From Taklimakanibacter deserti (GTDB lineage Bacteria; Pseudomonadota; Alphaproteobacteria; Rhizobiales; Aestuariivirgaceae): a stretch of DNA of 64,000 bases. Both the position numbers and the translations under genes were made by a program. The stretch spans positions 1 to 64,000 of the forward strand of contig QORU01000013.1 in the NCBI GenBank assembly GCA_003574785.1, in the 5' to 3' direction. Below the pieces are notes generated by a model. The model was not told the origin of the DNA. It did not search any database and saw only the letters and a list, made by a program, of their open reading frames with translations. The first letter of the stretch is position 1. Each line of letters begins with the position of its first letter. Positions 26,612 to 36,537 of the stretch are shown one piece after another.

Positions 26612-26652
26612 AGTCCCCTCTCTGCTAAACGCAATAATCGAAAAAGGGGACT
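26612..26652. promoter_or_regulatory. Inverted repeat in the toxin-antitoxin promoter
   Basis: AGTCCCCT (26612-26619) and its exact complement AGGGGACT (26645-26652) lie 25 bases apart, about 30 bases upstream of the antitoxin start. Widely spaced inverted half-sites of this kind suit autoregulation by a dimeric or multimeric antitoxin-toxin complex. Function is inferred from position only. Confidence 0.4.
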
Positions 26653-26780
26653 TTACACCGAAAATAGGATTAAAAGAATCGATATGGACAAAACTTGACT
26701 CAAGAAGTCGGGTATTTACACTGCGCCCCGCAGCCAGGCCGAAAACCCAGCAAAACCAAGAATAATGTGCAAGGGCCTGA

Positions 26781-27236
26781 ATGTATCTGGAACGAACCGA
26801 TCCTATTTCCAAGCGCCATTCGCTCAGGGCAATGAGCCTGTTGCTCGGCGTTGCCCTGGCGCTTTCGAGCTTCGCCGCGGCCGCTTCCGCCAAGGACGAT
26901 ATTGCCCTCGAGCTCAACAAGCTCGAGCCGGTGAAGGACGCCTGCCAGGCCTATTTCCTCATCGAGGAGAAGGCCGGCAAGCCGCTCCAGTCGCTGAAGA
27001 CCGATCTCATCATCTTCGGCAAGGATGGCGGCATCGCCAAGCGGCTGATCGCCGAGATGGGGCCGGTCAGGTCGAAGAAGACCAGCGTCAAGATCTTTTC
27101 GATCGACGTTCAGTGCCCTGAGATTTCCGGCGTCCTGCTCAATGATGTCGCGAGCTGCGCGCCCGATGCCGCGCCCGAGGCCTGTCTCGACCGGCTCGCC
27201 GTGTCGTCCCGCCTCGCCACCCGTTTCTACAAGTGA
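26781..27236 (+). CDS. Secreted protein of unknown function at the head of the TonB module
   Basis: 151 residues with a signal peptide after a charged start (hydrophobic [18 protein letters not shown], cleavage before KDD). An ATG at 26832 is an alternative start that would give a more standard leader. The mature part is about 110 residues with four cysteines (in [21 protein letters not shown] and EACLDR) that could form two disulfides. No domain is recognised. It ends just before exbB and is probably co-transcribed with exbB-exbD-tonB, so a periplasmic accessory role in that system is likely. Confidence 0.75.
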   Translation: MYLERTDPISKRHSLRAMSLLLGVALALSSFAAAASAKDDIALELNKLEPVKDACQAYFLIEEKAGKPLQSLKTDLIIFGKDGGIAKRLIAEMGPVRSKKTSVKIFSIDVQCPEISGVLLNDVASCAPDAAPEACLDRLAVSSRLATRFYK

Positions 27237-27245
27237 GTGACCGAT

Positions 27246-27896
27246 ATGCAAGGTGGAGAAATATCCCCCGTCGAAATGTTCATGCAGGCGGGCCCGGTGG
27301 TGAAAGCGGTGATCGCGATCCTCATTGCCGCATCGCTCTGGTGCTGGATCATCATCTTCGAGGCCTTATGGACGCTTCGCCGCTTGCGCCGCGCGATCCG
27401 CAGCGAAGGCGCCAACAAGAGCCGCATGGGCGAGCTCATCGGCAAGATCTTCGCGGCCGGACGCGAGGAGGCCTTCGAGGCACAAGCCTCGGCCGCCGAG
27501 GCCGACCGGCGCAGCGCCATCATCGCGGCAATGCGCCGACGCGCCCAAGAGCTCGTCGAATCTTGCCAGCGCGGCCTGCCCAATCTTGCGGTGATCGCCT
27601 CGGTCGCCCCCTTCATCGGCCTGTTCGGCACGGTGTGGGGCATCATGACGAGCTTTGCCGGCATTGCCGCGGCCAAGGATACGAGCCTTGCCATCGTGGC
27701 GCCGGGCATCGCCGAGGCGCTCGCCGCGACGGCGATCGGCCTTGCCGCCGCCATACCGGCGGCCTTCGCCTATAATCGTCTCGCCGCCGCCTTCGGCACG
27801 ACGTCGCGCGGCCTCAACCGGCGCATCGAGGATTATGGCACCAGGCTCGCCCGCGAGAACGCCCCTGTCTCCACCTTGCGGAAGAAGATCGCATGA
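27246..27896 (+). CDS. exbB: ExbB/TolQ-family proton channel subunit
   Basis: About 216 residues from the ATG at 27246; a GTG at 27237 is the alternative, and neither has a strong ribosome-binding site. Three membrane helices: about 15-38, then a pair over roughly 115-175 including [19 protein letters not shown] and [19 protein letters not shown], the MotA/TolQ/ExbB signature. It forms the pentameric channel that harvests the proton gradient with ExbD. With a TonB-like gene two positions downstream and no tolB or pal, ExbB is the better name than TolQ. Confidence 0.88.
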   Translation: MQGGEISPVEMFMQAGPVVKAVIAILIAASLWCWIIIFEALWTLRRLRRAIRSEGANKSRMGELIGKIFAAGREEAFEAQASAAEADRRSAIIAAMRRRAQELVESCQRGLPNLAVIASVAPFIGLFGTVWGIMTSFAGIAAAKDTSLAIVAPGIAEALAATAIGLAAAIPAAFAYNRLAAAFGTTSRGLNRRIEDYGTRLARENAPVSTLRKKIA

Positions 27897-28336
27897 GCTT
27901 CAACCTCTCCGCCGACAGTGACGGCGACGATCTGGCGCCCATGGCGGAGATCAATGTCACGCCCATGGTCGACGTCATGCTCGTGCTGCTCATCATCTTC
28001 ATGGTGGCGGCCCCGATGCTGAGCTCGGGCATGAAGGTCGATCTGCCGCAGGCCAAATCGGCCGAGCCGACCGATCCCAAGAACCCGATCGTGCTCACCA
28101 TCGCCACCGGCAACAAGATATCGCTCGGCGCCGATGAGATCGCCCGAACCGATCTCGTTCCGCGGATCAGAGCGATGATCGGCACGGAGGACCGTGTCGT
28201 CCATGTGCGCGGCGATCGCACCGCGACTTACGGCGACATCGTCAGTGTGCTGGATGAGCTGGCGCTCAACGGCATCACCAGGCTTTCTTTGATCGCCAAC
28301 AAGAACGGCAATCCGGTGGAGCCCGTGACGCCATGA
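27893..28336 (+). CDS. exbD: ExbD/TolR-family subunit
   Basis: 147 residues, overlapping exbB by four bases. One membrane helix carries the essential aspartate: MAEINVTPMVDVMLVLLIIF, with D24 in the helix start. The periplasmic domain follows (about 45-147). It works with ExbB to energise the TonB protein encoded immediately downstream, whose start overlaps its stop by four bases. Confidence 0.9.
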   Translation: MSFNLSADSDGDDLAPMAEINVTPMVDVMLVLLIIFMVAAPMLSSGMKVDLPQAKSAEPTDPKNPIVLTIATGNKISLGADEIARTDLVPRIRAMIGTEDRVVHVRGDRTATYGDIVSVLDELALNGITRLSLIANKNGNPVEPVTP

Positions 28337-29310
28337 ACACCGGCGGCCTGTCGCATGGCTCGCGCCTCGTCTGCATCATCCTCGCGGTGGGTGTCCATGC
28401 CGCCGCGGCCGCAGCCTTCATGCTGACACCGAAGATGGAGCCGCCGCCACCGCCCGAAGGTGTCGAGATCGAGATGCTGGCGGAGATCACGAGCGTGGTC
28501 GCCGAAGAGGTGCCGCCTTCGGTCGCCGCCGAGGCGGAACAGATCGAGCAGGTAACCGAGACCCAGCCGGGCGAAGCCGCATCCATGGATGGTGAAGTGG
28601 CAGAAGCCGTGGCATCGCTCGAGACGAAGCCGACCGAGGTCATGCCGCCAGAAGTCGAGGACACGGCTGAACCTGAGGTCCGGCCGGAGGCGGTGGAACC
28701 GGAGGCCCAGCCGGAAGCGGAAGACTCTCCGGAAGTGGAAGATTCGCAAGAGGCGGAAGAGCCGCAGGAAGCCGAGACGCCGCCCGAGGAAGCTCCGGTC
28801 ACCATGCCGATCGAGCTGGAAGAGCCGAAGGTCGCGACGCCGCAGGCGCCGGCTTTGGCCACGAAGCCGAAGGCCGAAGCAAAGAAGGCCGAAGCAAGGA
28901 AGACCGAAGGAAAGAAGACAGAGAAGAAGGTGGCGAAGAAGAAAGCCAAGGCTCAGCCACGCCGCCTCGCAGTGGCGGGCTCCACCTTGGCCAAGGAGGC
29001 CACCCGCAAGGGCCAGTCGAGCGCTCAGTCATCGGGAGGCCGGAGATCGAGCTCCGAATATCGCTCGATCGTCCAGGCGAGGCTGTCAGCGCGGCGCTCT
29101 GCGATCAGCACGAGCGTCGGCTCGGGGCGGGTCATCATCGCCTTCGCGATCGGCGCCAGCGGCCGCATCACCTCGGCATCGATCTCGCAATCTTCCGGCA
29201 ATTCGAGGCTCGATTCCGCCGCTCGTTCGGTGGTGGCCGCGACCTCTTTCCCGCCGCCGCCCGCCGGGTCCTATCGCGGCCGCATCCCGATCTCGGTTTC
29301 TGTCAGATAG
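28333..29310 (+). CDS. tonB: TonB-like energy transducer
   Basis: 325 residues. An N-terminal signal-anchor helix (about 9-30) is followed by PPPPPEG, a long glutamate/proline-rich stretch (about 45-165), a lysine-rich stretch (about 175-215) and a C-terminal TonB domain (about 230-325) ending RGRIPISVSVR. This modular acidic-then-basic periplasmic spacer is typical of TonB/TolA proteins in Hyphomicrobiales. It spans the periplasm and transmits force from ExbBD to outer-membrane receptors, none of which is encoded here. Only 11 bases separate it from the convergent SDR gene. Confidence 0.88.
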   Translation: MNTGGLSHGSRLVCIILAVGVHAAAAAAFMLTPKMEPPPPPEGVEIEMLAEITSVVAEEVPPSVAAEAEQIEQVTETQPGEAASMDGEVAEAVASLETKPTEVMPPEVEDTAEPEVRPEAVEPEAQPEAEDSPEVEDSQEAEEPQEAETPPEEAPVTMPIELEEPKVATPQAPALATKPKAEAKKAEARKTEGKKTEKKVAKKKAKAQPRRLAVAGSTLAKEATRKGQSSAQSSGGRRSSSEYRSIVQARLSARRSAISTSVGSGRVIIAFAIGASGRITSASISQSSGNSRLDSAARSVVAATSFPPPPAGSYRGRIPISVSVR

Positions 29311-29321
29311 CGAGAGAGATC

Positions 29322-30098
29322 TTACCAGCAGCAGTAACCGCCGTCGGCGAGGACGATCGATCCGGTCATCAGGCTCGCGGCATCCGAGGCCAGGAAATGG
29401 ACCACGGAGGCGATCTCGTCCGGCTGGCCGACGCGGCCCATCGGCGTCATCTCGAGCCAGGTTTTGTACATCGCCTCATTCTCCCTGATGCCGAAGGAGG
29501 TGAGAGGGGTCTCGATATAGGTGGGCGCCACCGCGTTCACCCTGACACCGCGCATGGCCCATTCGGCGGCGAGCGAGCGGGTCAGGTGATGCACCGCGGC
29601 CTTGGAGGCATTGTAGAAGGATTGCGGCTGCGGCTTGTTGACGATGAAGCCCGACATCGAGCCGATATTGACGATCGAGCCCGAGCCCTGCTTCAGCATC
29701 TGGCGCCCGAAGGCGCGGCAGCACCAGAACAGGCCGTCGAGATTGACATCCATGTGGAAGCGCCAATGGTCGTCGCTGGTATCTTCCGCCTTGACGTCGC
29801 TCTTGGCGACACCGGCATTGTTGACCAGGATGTCGACATGGTCATGCTGCTTGATGATCTGGGCGGCGACGGCATCGACCTCCTTGGACTTGGTAACGTC
29901 GAGCTTCACGCCATGCGCCTTGATCTTGAGCTTCTTGAGCTCGGCGACGCTGGCATCGACGCGATCCTGCAACATGTCGGCGACGATGACCGTTGCCCCG
30001 GCTTCGCCGAGCGCTCGGGCGCAAGCGGCGCCGATGCCCTGGCCCGCTCCCGTCACCACCGCCACCTTGCCGTCGAGCTTCAGTTTTTCCAGATACAC
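29322..30098 (-). CDS. SDR-family polyol dehydrogenase
   Basis: 258 residues. Classical SDR: NAD-binding TGAGQGIGAA near 17-26, NNAGV, the catalytic serine in IGSMSG and Y-x3-K in FYNASK. The C-terminus DGGYCCW resembles galactitol, arabinitol and threitol dehydrogenases, which end GGYxxW. It is the last gene of the smo operon, where sinorhizobial operons carry mannitol dehydrogenase instead. Likely oxidises a sugar alcohol imported by SmoEFGK to a ketose; the exact polyol is not evident. Confidence 0.85.
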   Translation of the reverse strand: MYLEKLKLDGKVAVVTGAGQGIGAACARALGEAGATVIVADMLQDRVDASVAELKKLKIKAHGVKLDVTKSKEVDAVAAQIIKQHDHVDILVNNAGVAKSDVKAEDTSDDHWRFHMDVNLDGLFWCCRAFGRQMLKQGSGSIVNIGSMSGFIVNKPQPQSFYNASKAAVHHLTRSLAAEWAMRGVRVNAVAPTYIETPLTSFGIRENEAMYKTWLEMTPMGRVGQPDEIASVVHFLASDAASLMTGSIVLADGGYCCW

Positions 30099-30116
30099 TT
30101 TTCCGATCCTTTCAAC

Positions 30117-30876
30117 TCAACTCATCCATTGTCCGCCGTCGACATTGAAGGTCTGCGCCACGACATAGTCGCTTTCGGGCGAAGCGAGGAAGATCGCGCA
30201 GCCCACGTGATCCTCGGGCTTGCCCATGCGGCCATAGGGAACGCCCTCGCCGACGAGACGCTTCTTCTCGCCCAAGGGCCGGCCCTCATATCTGGCGAAG
30301 AGGGCATCGACCTCGTCCCACATGGGCGTGTCGACGACGCCGGGCGCAATGCCATTGACATTGATGCGATGCTTGATGAGGCCTAGACCCGCCGATTGTG
30401 TGAGGCTGATGACGGCGGCCTTGGAGGCGCAATAGACGGCGACCAGCGCCTCGCCGCGCCGGCCGGCTTGCGAGGCCATGTTGATGATCTTGCCGCCTTT
30501 GCCGCGCCGGATCATGGAATTCGCTACCGCCTGGAGGGTGAAGAGCAGGCCCTTCACATTGACGGCGAAGATCCGATCATAGCTCTTCTCGGTGATCTCC
30601 TCGATCGGCGCCAGGTCGAAGATGGCGGCATTGTTGACCAGGATGTCGATGCCGCCGGTCTTTGCCTCGACCTCGTCCACCAGCCGGTTGATCGACTCGA
30701 TCCGCGTCACGTCGAGATGCGCGGCGAAAGCGCCGCCGCCAGTGTCACGGGCGGCGGCACGGGCTGCATCATCGTCAAGATCGGCGATGCAGACCCGGGC
30801 GCCCTCACGCGCATAGCCCTCCGCTATGGCACGCCCGATGCCGCGCGCGCCGCCCGTGACAACCGCTGTTTTCCGT

Positions 30877-30887
<11 letters not shown>
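30117..30887 (-). CDS. smoS: Sorbitol (L-iditol) 2-dehydrogenase, SmoS type
   Basis: 256 residues from the ATG at 30887, the same length as characterised rhodobacterial and rhizobial SmoS. Motifs: [15 protein letters not shown] (NAD site), NNAAIF, catalytic serine in [14 protein letters not shown] and YCASK. It oxidises D-sorbitol to D-fructose and often galactitol to tagatose. It overlaps the ATPase gene smoK upstream by 11 bases, and the transporter context supports the assignment. Confidence 0.88.
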
Positions 30888-31886
<999 letters not shown>

Positions 31887-31887
<1 letters not shown>

Positions 31888-32717
31888 TATTTTACAGCTC
31901 CGAAGGTGAGGCCACGGACAAGTTGTTTCTGGGCGAACCACCCGATCACCAATATGGGTGCGATCGCCATCGTCGAGGCGGCGGAAAGCTTCGCCCAGAA
32001 CAGGCCTTCCGGACTCGAATAGGAGGCGATGAAGGCGGTAAGCGGTGCGGCGGATGAGGTGGTGAGATTAAGCGTCCAGAATGACTCGTTCCAGGCAAGA
32101 ATGATGTTGAGGAGGAGCGTCGAGGCGATGCCTGGAACGGCCATCGGGGCGAGAACAAAGACGAGTTCCTTCCACAAGGACGCGCCGTCCATGCGGGCTG
32201 CTTCCAAGATCTCACCCGGAATCTCCTTGAAGTAGGTATAGAGCATCCAGACAATGATCGGCAGATCGAGCAGGAACAGGATGGCGATCAGGCCGCCGCG
32301 CGTGTCGAGGAGCCCCAGGTCGCGGAAGATGAGATAGACCGGGATGAGCGCGCCAACCGGCGGCATCATCTTGGTCGAAAGCATCCACATCAGGAGATCC
32401 TTGGTGCGCTTGCCCGGTGAGAACGCCATGGACCACGCTGCGGGAATGGCAACCAGAAGCGACACCAGGCACGAGCCGATGGACAGTATCAGCGAATTGG
32501 TGACGAAGCGCAGGTAGTTCGATCGCTCCTGCACGATCTCGTAGTTTTCGAGCGTCCAGTCGAAGAACAGGAATTTCGGCGGAATGGAAAAAGCCTCCAG
32601 CTCCGTCTTGAAACTGGTGATGACAGTCCAAAGGATCGGGAAAAAGATGAGGAAGCCGATGATCCAGGCAATCACGGTGCTGATGGCGCGTCGGCGTGCC
32701 GATACTGCTCTGGCCAT
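31887..32717 (-). CDS. smoG: Polyol ABC importer permease, MalG type
   Basis: 276 residues with six predicted membrane helices. The EAA loop is [20 protein letters not shown] near residues 168-187, and the C-terminus is [11 protein letters not shown]. It forms the pore with SmoF, whose gene ends three bases upstream. An arginine-rich N-terminus ([10 protein letters not shown]) is cytoplasmic. Confidence 0.92.
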
Positions 32718-32719
32718 GG

Positions 32720-33583
32720 CTAACCCTCCAGGTTCCGGCCGACCATCCTGACCAGGAAGAAGGCCACGATATTGGCAAGAACGACCGCCACGATCCCGCC
32801 CGCGGAGGCGCCGCCGACATCGAAATTGAGCAAGCCCTGGAAATAGACAAGATAGGGCAGGTTGCCGGCAGGTCCGCCGCTGCCGGTGACATATATTTCA
32901 GCAAACACGTTGAGGAGGAATATCGTCTCGATCAGGATCACCACGGTGATCGGGCGCGCGAGATGCGGCAGGACTATGTAGAAGAAAAATGAAAGCGGTG
33001 GTGTGCCGTCCATTTCGGCGGCCTCCTTCTGCTCCTCATCAAGCGACTGGATGGCAGTCAAGAGGATCAGCGTTGCGAAAGGCAGCCATTGCCACGCCAC
33101 CATGATGATGACGGCGGTGAGCGGCGCCGAGGCAAACCAGTCAATTGGTTGAAGGCCGACCGACTTCATGAGCCAGGCAAAGAGCCCCGAGACCGGATGC
33201 ATGAACATGTTCTTCCAGACCAGCGCGCTCACCGTCGGCATGATGAAGAAAGGCGCGATCACCATGAGGCGCACGATACTGCGGCCGATGATGGCCTGGT
33301 CGAGGAGAAGGGCGAGGAGCGTGCCGCCGATGATGCTGATGGCGAGCACCGCGAAAACGAGCTTCAATGAATTGCCGATGGCCGCGAAGAAAGCCGGATC
33401 GGTGAGGAAGTATTCGTAATTGAAGAGTCCGACGAAGCTCTCATTCCCCGGATCGAGGAGATTGTAGCGTAGAAGCGAGAACCAGATGGTGAGCACCAGC
33501 GGCACGATCATCCACAGGAACAGCACGATGACCGAGGGCGCTACGGCGAGCCGGCCTAGCACTCGTGTTTGCTGCGTTGCCAT
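32720..33583 (-). CDS. smoF: Polyol ABC importer permease, MalF type
   Basis: 287 residues, six membrane helices, with AGGAGAG about six to eight bases before the ATG at 33583. The EAA loop is unusual in reading KEAAEMDGTPPLSFFFYIVL. VTGSGGPAGNLPYLVYFQGL near residue 240 is characteristic of SmoF/MtlF. It is separated from the binding-protein gene by 281 bases of palindromic repeat sequence, so its expression may be uncoupled from smoE. Confidence 0.92.
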   Translation of the reverse strand: MATQQTRVLGRLAVAPSVIVLFLWMIVPLVLTIWFSLLRYNLLDPGNESFVGLFNYEYFLTDPAFFAAIGNSLKLVFAVLAISIIGGTLLALLLDQAIIGRSIVRLMVIAPFFIMPTVSALVWKNMFMHPVSGLFAWLMKSVGLQPIDWFASAPLTAVIIMVAWQWLPFATLILLTAIQSLDEEQKEAAEMDGTPPLSFFFYIVLPHLARPITVVILIETIFLLNVFAEIYVTGSGGPAGNLPYLVYFQGLLNFDVGGASAGGIVAVVLANIVAFFLVRMVGRNLEG

Positions 33584-33606
33584 GGCGTCTCTCCTAGTCC
33601 ATGTTT

Positions 33607-33768
33607 CCCTTCTCCCGCGCGCAGCGTGGGAGAAGGTGGCCGAAGGCCGGATGAGGGCTCTTTCGTGCAGGATGCTCTGATCTCGATGAATGTCGCTTGC
33701 TCAGATGGAGAGCCCTCACCCGCCCTTCGGGCACCCTCTCCCATTGCTTCGCAACGGGAGAGGGGGAA
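33607..33768. repeat. Palindromic repeat element, copy 1 (between smoE and smoF)
   Basis: About 160 bases with outer stems CTTCTCCC/GGGAGAAG and CCCTCTCCC/GGGAGAGGG. GATGAGGGCTCT and AGAGCCCTCAC pair across the middle. A 46-base block (33625-33670) is identical to 39389-39434 in copy 2, and a second 56-base block differs from copy 2 at only two positions. It is an intergenic repeat family with members in equivalent positions of two operons. Confidence 0.85.
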
Positions 33769-33820
33769 ACCTGGAGAGGCCTGTGCATATGACTATCCCC
33801 CATCATCACCCGGAGAAAAT

Positions 33821-33844
33821 GGCTGCCCGGCGCTCCGGGCAGCC
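33821..33844 (-). other. Hairpin directly downstream of smoE
   Basis: A perfect ten-base-pair stem GGCTGCCCGG/CCGGGCAGCC with a CGCT loop lies 20 bases after the smoE stop codon, before the palindromic repeat. No U-run follows, so it is more likely an mRNA 3'-end stabiliser or processing barrier than a terminator. Confidence 0.65.
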
Positions 33845-33864
33845 CAGTCCAGGGAGGTGCCGTC

Positions 33865-35181
33865 CTATTTGATATAGCCGGCTTTGGTCATTTCGCGCGT
33901 CGTCGCCGACTGCGCCTCGGCGAGCGCGTCATCGACCGACTTCTCGCCCGCGAGTGCCGCGGAGAAGATCTGGCCGACCATCGTGCCGATGCCCTGGAAT
34001 TCAGGAATGGCGACGAATTGCACGCCGACATAGGGCACGGGCTTGACGGTGGGCTTGTTCGGATCGGCCGAGTTGATCGAGTCGAGCGTCATCTTCGCGA
34101 AAGGCGCGGCCTTCTGATATTCCGGATTGGCGTAGAGCGAGCTGCGCGTGCCGGGCGGCACGTTCGCCCAGCCTTCCTTGGACGCGACGAGGTCGGCATA
34201 GTGCTTGCTCGTGGCCCAGGAGACGAATTTCTGCGCCGCCTCGGCTTTCTGCGAGCCGGCGGGCACGGCGAGCGACCACGCCCACAGCCAGTTGCCGCGC
34301 TTGCCGAGACCCTTGTCGGGCGCGAGTGCGAAGCCGACCTTGTCGGCGACCTTCGAGTCCTTGGGATTGCTCACGAAGGAGGCGGCGACCGTGGCGTCGA
34401 TCCACATGCCGCATTTGCCGGCATTGAACAGCGCGAGGTTTTCGTTGAAGCCGTTCGAGGAAGCGCCCGGAGGGCCCGCTTCCTTCATCAGGTCGAGATA
34501 GAAGGTGAGCGTTTCCTTCCATTCCGGCTGGTCGAATTGCGGCTTCCAGTTCTCATCGAACCAGCGGGCGCCGAAGGAGTTGGAGGTGGCGGTAAGGAAG
34601 GCCATGTTCTCGCCCCAGCCGGCCTTGCCGCGCAGGCACACGCCATAGGTCTCTGATGCCTTGTCGGTCATCTTCTTGGCGGCATCGGCGATGAAGTCCC
34701 AGGTCGGCGCATCCGGCATCTTCAGCCCGGCCTTGTCCATGAGATCGGTGCGATACATCACCATGGAGCTTTCGCCATAGAAGGGCGCCGCATAGAGCTT
34801 GCCGTCGAGCGACAGGCCGCCGCGGATCGGCGGCAGAAGATCGTCGACATCATAGTCGGCGCCCAGATTGTCGAGTGGGACGAGCCAGCCCTTCTTGGCC
34901 CAGATCGGCACTTCATAAGTGCCGATGGTGAGAACGTCGAACTGGCCGCCCTTGGTGGCGATGTCGGTCGTCACCTTCTGGCGCAGGACATTCTCCTCGA
35001 GCGTCACCCATTCGAGCGTGATGTCGGGGTTGGCCTTGGTGAAATCCTCGGTCAGTCCCTGCATGCGGATCATGTCGCCATTATTGACGGTAGCGATGGT
35101 GAGCTTGGTTTCGGCGAGCGCTGTCGTCGACAAAGCGGCGACGGCGAAGGCGCCGAGAATGCCGGTGAGAATGGCCTTCAT
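33865..35181 (-). CDS. smoE: Polyol-binding periplasmic protein
   Basis: 438 residues with a signal peptide (MKAILTGILGAFAVAALSTT, cleavage near ALA-ET). Family-1 solute-binding protein; TIGTYEVPIWAKKGWLVPL near residues 83-101 and FYGESSMVMYRTDL match the SmoE/MtlE group binding sorbitol and mannitol. GGGAGG lies about six bases upstream of the ATG. First structural gene of the smo operon; candidate SorC-regulator repeats are in its leader (35192-35234). Confidence 0.92.
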   Translation of the reverse strand: MKAILTGILGAFAVAALSTTALAETKLTIATVNNGDMIRMQGLTEDFTKANPDITLEWVTLEENVLRQKVTTDIATKGGQFDVLTIGTYEVPIWAKKGWLVPLDNLGADYDVDDLLPPIRGGLSLDGKLYAAPFYGESSMVMYRTDLMDKAGLKMPDAPTWDFIADAAKKMTDKASETYGVCLRGKAGWGENMAFLTATSNSFGARWFDENWKPQFDQPEWKETLTFYLDLMKEAGPPGASSNGFNENLALFNAGKCGMWIDATVAASFVSNPKDSKVADKVGFALAPDKGLGKRGNWLWAWSLAVPAGSQKAEAAQKFVSWATSKHYADLVASKEGWANVPPGTRSSLYANPEYQKAAPFAKMTLDSINSADPNKPTVKPVPYVGVQFVAIPEFQGIGTMVGQIFSAALAGEKSVDDALAEAQSATTREMTKAGYIK

Positions 35182-35191
35182 AGAATCCTCC

Positions 35192-35234
35192 CATATTGAG
35201 CATTTGCCTTTTTAGTGGGCATTATCCCAATATG
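35192..35234. promoter_or_regulatory. Candidate SorC-regulator operator in the smoE leader
   Basis: CATATTG (35192-35198) and its complement CAATATG (35228-35234) flank the shorter symmetric word TGGGCATTATCCCA just upstream of smoE. SorC-family regulators bind extended imperfect palindromes near their operons' promoters. A TTGACT sequence lies further upstream on the minus strand (near 35250). Assignment is positional inference. Confidence 0.3.
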
Positions 35235-35329
35235 ATTGCCAAACGAAGTCAAGCCGATTTCCTGTTGCGACGCACAAAAGCGCTGCAACATCTGCGACAA
35301 TGTCTTGTTTTTACGAGAGAATAAAATTT

Positions 35330-35360
35330 GAGCTTTTGCTGGTTATTCAAGCAAAAGCTC
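35330..35360 (-). terminator. Rho-independent-like terminator of the SorC regulator gene
   Basis: A perfect 11-base-pair stem GAGCTTTTGCT/AGCAAAAGCTC with a nine-base loop spans the last codons and the TAA stop of the regulator gene. On the minus strand it is followed by AAATTTTATT. The stop codon lies in the loop. This would insulate smoE from regulator read-through. Confidence 0.65.
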
Positions 35361-36305
35361 AGCCATTTTTTCATTGGTGACCAGACCATTGATCAATTTC
35401 CCACGCAGCGCGCCCTTGATCGCCCGGAATCGGGGGACCGCCATGGCGATGCCGATCATCCGGCGGGTTGCCGGCTGCTCCAGGGGGACGCTCAGCACCC
35501 GGTCATTGGTGAGCCCGTCGATGAGCTTGCCATCGCCGTCATAGGCCCAGCCGACGATCTCGCCGACGGCCCCCGTCCTGACCAGAGCGCGAATCTCGTC
35601 GGGGCGGACGAAGCCGTCGCGCAGCAGCGCGGCATCGTCATCGACGGTGCCGATGCCGACAAAGGTGACATCGGCCTGGCGCGCCAGCTCGATGACATTG
35701 CGCAAGGGCTTCTGCGCCAGGAGGAGCGATTTCTCATGCACGGTCGTGGCAATCACCGGCAGCGGCATCGGATAATGCGGCGCCTTCACGCGGTCGCCGA
35801 CGCGGCTCACCACATCGAAGAGCGAGGCCGAGCCGTCGGGCGCGATATTGCCGACCAGCGACACGACCTTGTGCTGCGGGCAATCCATCGGCGTCAATTG
35901 CTCGACCATGGCCCGCAGCATGCGCCCGGTGCCCATGGCGACGATGACGGGATGCTGCGAGACGAGGTAGCGCTCGAGCTCGGCGGCGGCGGCTTCCGCG
36001 ACGCCGATCGAGCTCGAGGTCGATTCCGGATCGCTCGGCACGACCTCGCAGAAATCGATGCCGTAATGGGCTTTCAGCTTCTCCGACAGCTCGAGGCAGT
36101 GTCCGATCGGATGATCGAGCCGGACCTTGATCAGCTTCTCGCTGACCGCGAGCGACACGAGCCTCTGCGCCGTCTGCCGCGACACGCCGAGCTTGCGAGC
36201 GATCTCGTCCTGGGTGTTGCCGGCGATGTAATAGAGCCAGCCCGCCCTTGCGGCGTCATCGAGCCGGTCAGCTTCTGAATCGGGTTTGCGCGCCACTCTG
36301 CCCAT
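35343..36305 (-). CDS. SorC/DeoR-type sugar-binding transcriptional regulator of the smo operon
   Basis: 320 residues from the ATG at 36305, preceded by AGGAA; an upstream ATG at 36332 has no ribosome-binding site. The N-terminal HTH is YIAGNTQDEIARKLGVSRQT, and the rest is the SorC sugar-binding domain (about 65-320) with VAMGTGRML, SLVGNIAPDG and FVGIGTVDDDA. Such regulators sense phosphosugars or polyols and usually activate or repress the adjacent operon. Same strand as smoEFGKS and immediately upstream, it matches smoC of other smo loci. Confidence 0.88.
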   Translation of the reverse strand: MGRVARKPDSEADRLDDAARAGWLYYIAGNTQDEIARKLGVSRQTAQRLVSLAVSEKLIKVRLDHPIGHCLELSEKLKAHYGIDFCEVVPSDPESTSSSIGVAEAAAAELERYLVSQHPVIVAMGTGRMLRAMVEQLTPMDCPQHKVVSLVGNIAPDGSASLFDVVSRVGDRVKAPHYPMPLPVIATTVHEKSLLLAQKPLRNVIELARQADVTFVGIGTVDDDAALLRDGFVRPDEIRALVRTGAVGEIVGWAYDGDGKLIDGLTNDRVLSVPLEQPATRRMIGIAMAVPRFRAIKGALRGKLINGLVTNEKMAELLLE

Positions 36306-36354
36306 TTCCTGTGGGCATGAGCTTTTGCACATTGGCGCGAAAATGGGAACCCAT

Positions 36355-36520
36355 GCCTTTGCCCTCGCCCCGCTTTAGCGGGGAGAGGGTAGGGGCCCGA
36401 CGCGAAGCGACGGGAAGGGTGAGGGGCTTGTATCCGATTGCACACAGGCCCCTCACCCTTCCCATTGCTTCGCAATGGTTCCCTACCCTCTCCCCGCTAA
36501 AGCGGGGCGAGGGCAAAGGC
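36355..36520. repeat. 166-base near-perfect inverted repeat
   Basis: Arms of 40 bases, 36355-36394 and 36481-36520, are exact reverse complements (GCCTTTGCCCTCGCCCCGCT at the outer end). Inside, GGGAAGGGTGAGGGGC and its complement GCCCCTCACCCTTCCC form a second 16-base-pair stem. Each 40-base arm contains its own hairpin CCCCGCTTTAGCGGGG. It lies between the 3' end of the third CUT1 operon and the start of the SorC regulator gene, both minus strand, and would form a very stable RNA structure there. Confidence 0.92.
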
Positions 36521-36537
36521 GCCGTTCTCAATCGTTG

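Noticed and set aside
27246..29310. Tol-Pal system
   Set aside because: TolQ/TolR-like subunits are present but tolB, pal and ybgF are absent and the third protein ends in a TonB-type domain, so a TonB module fits better.
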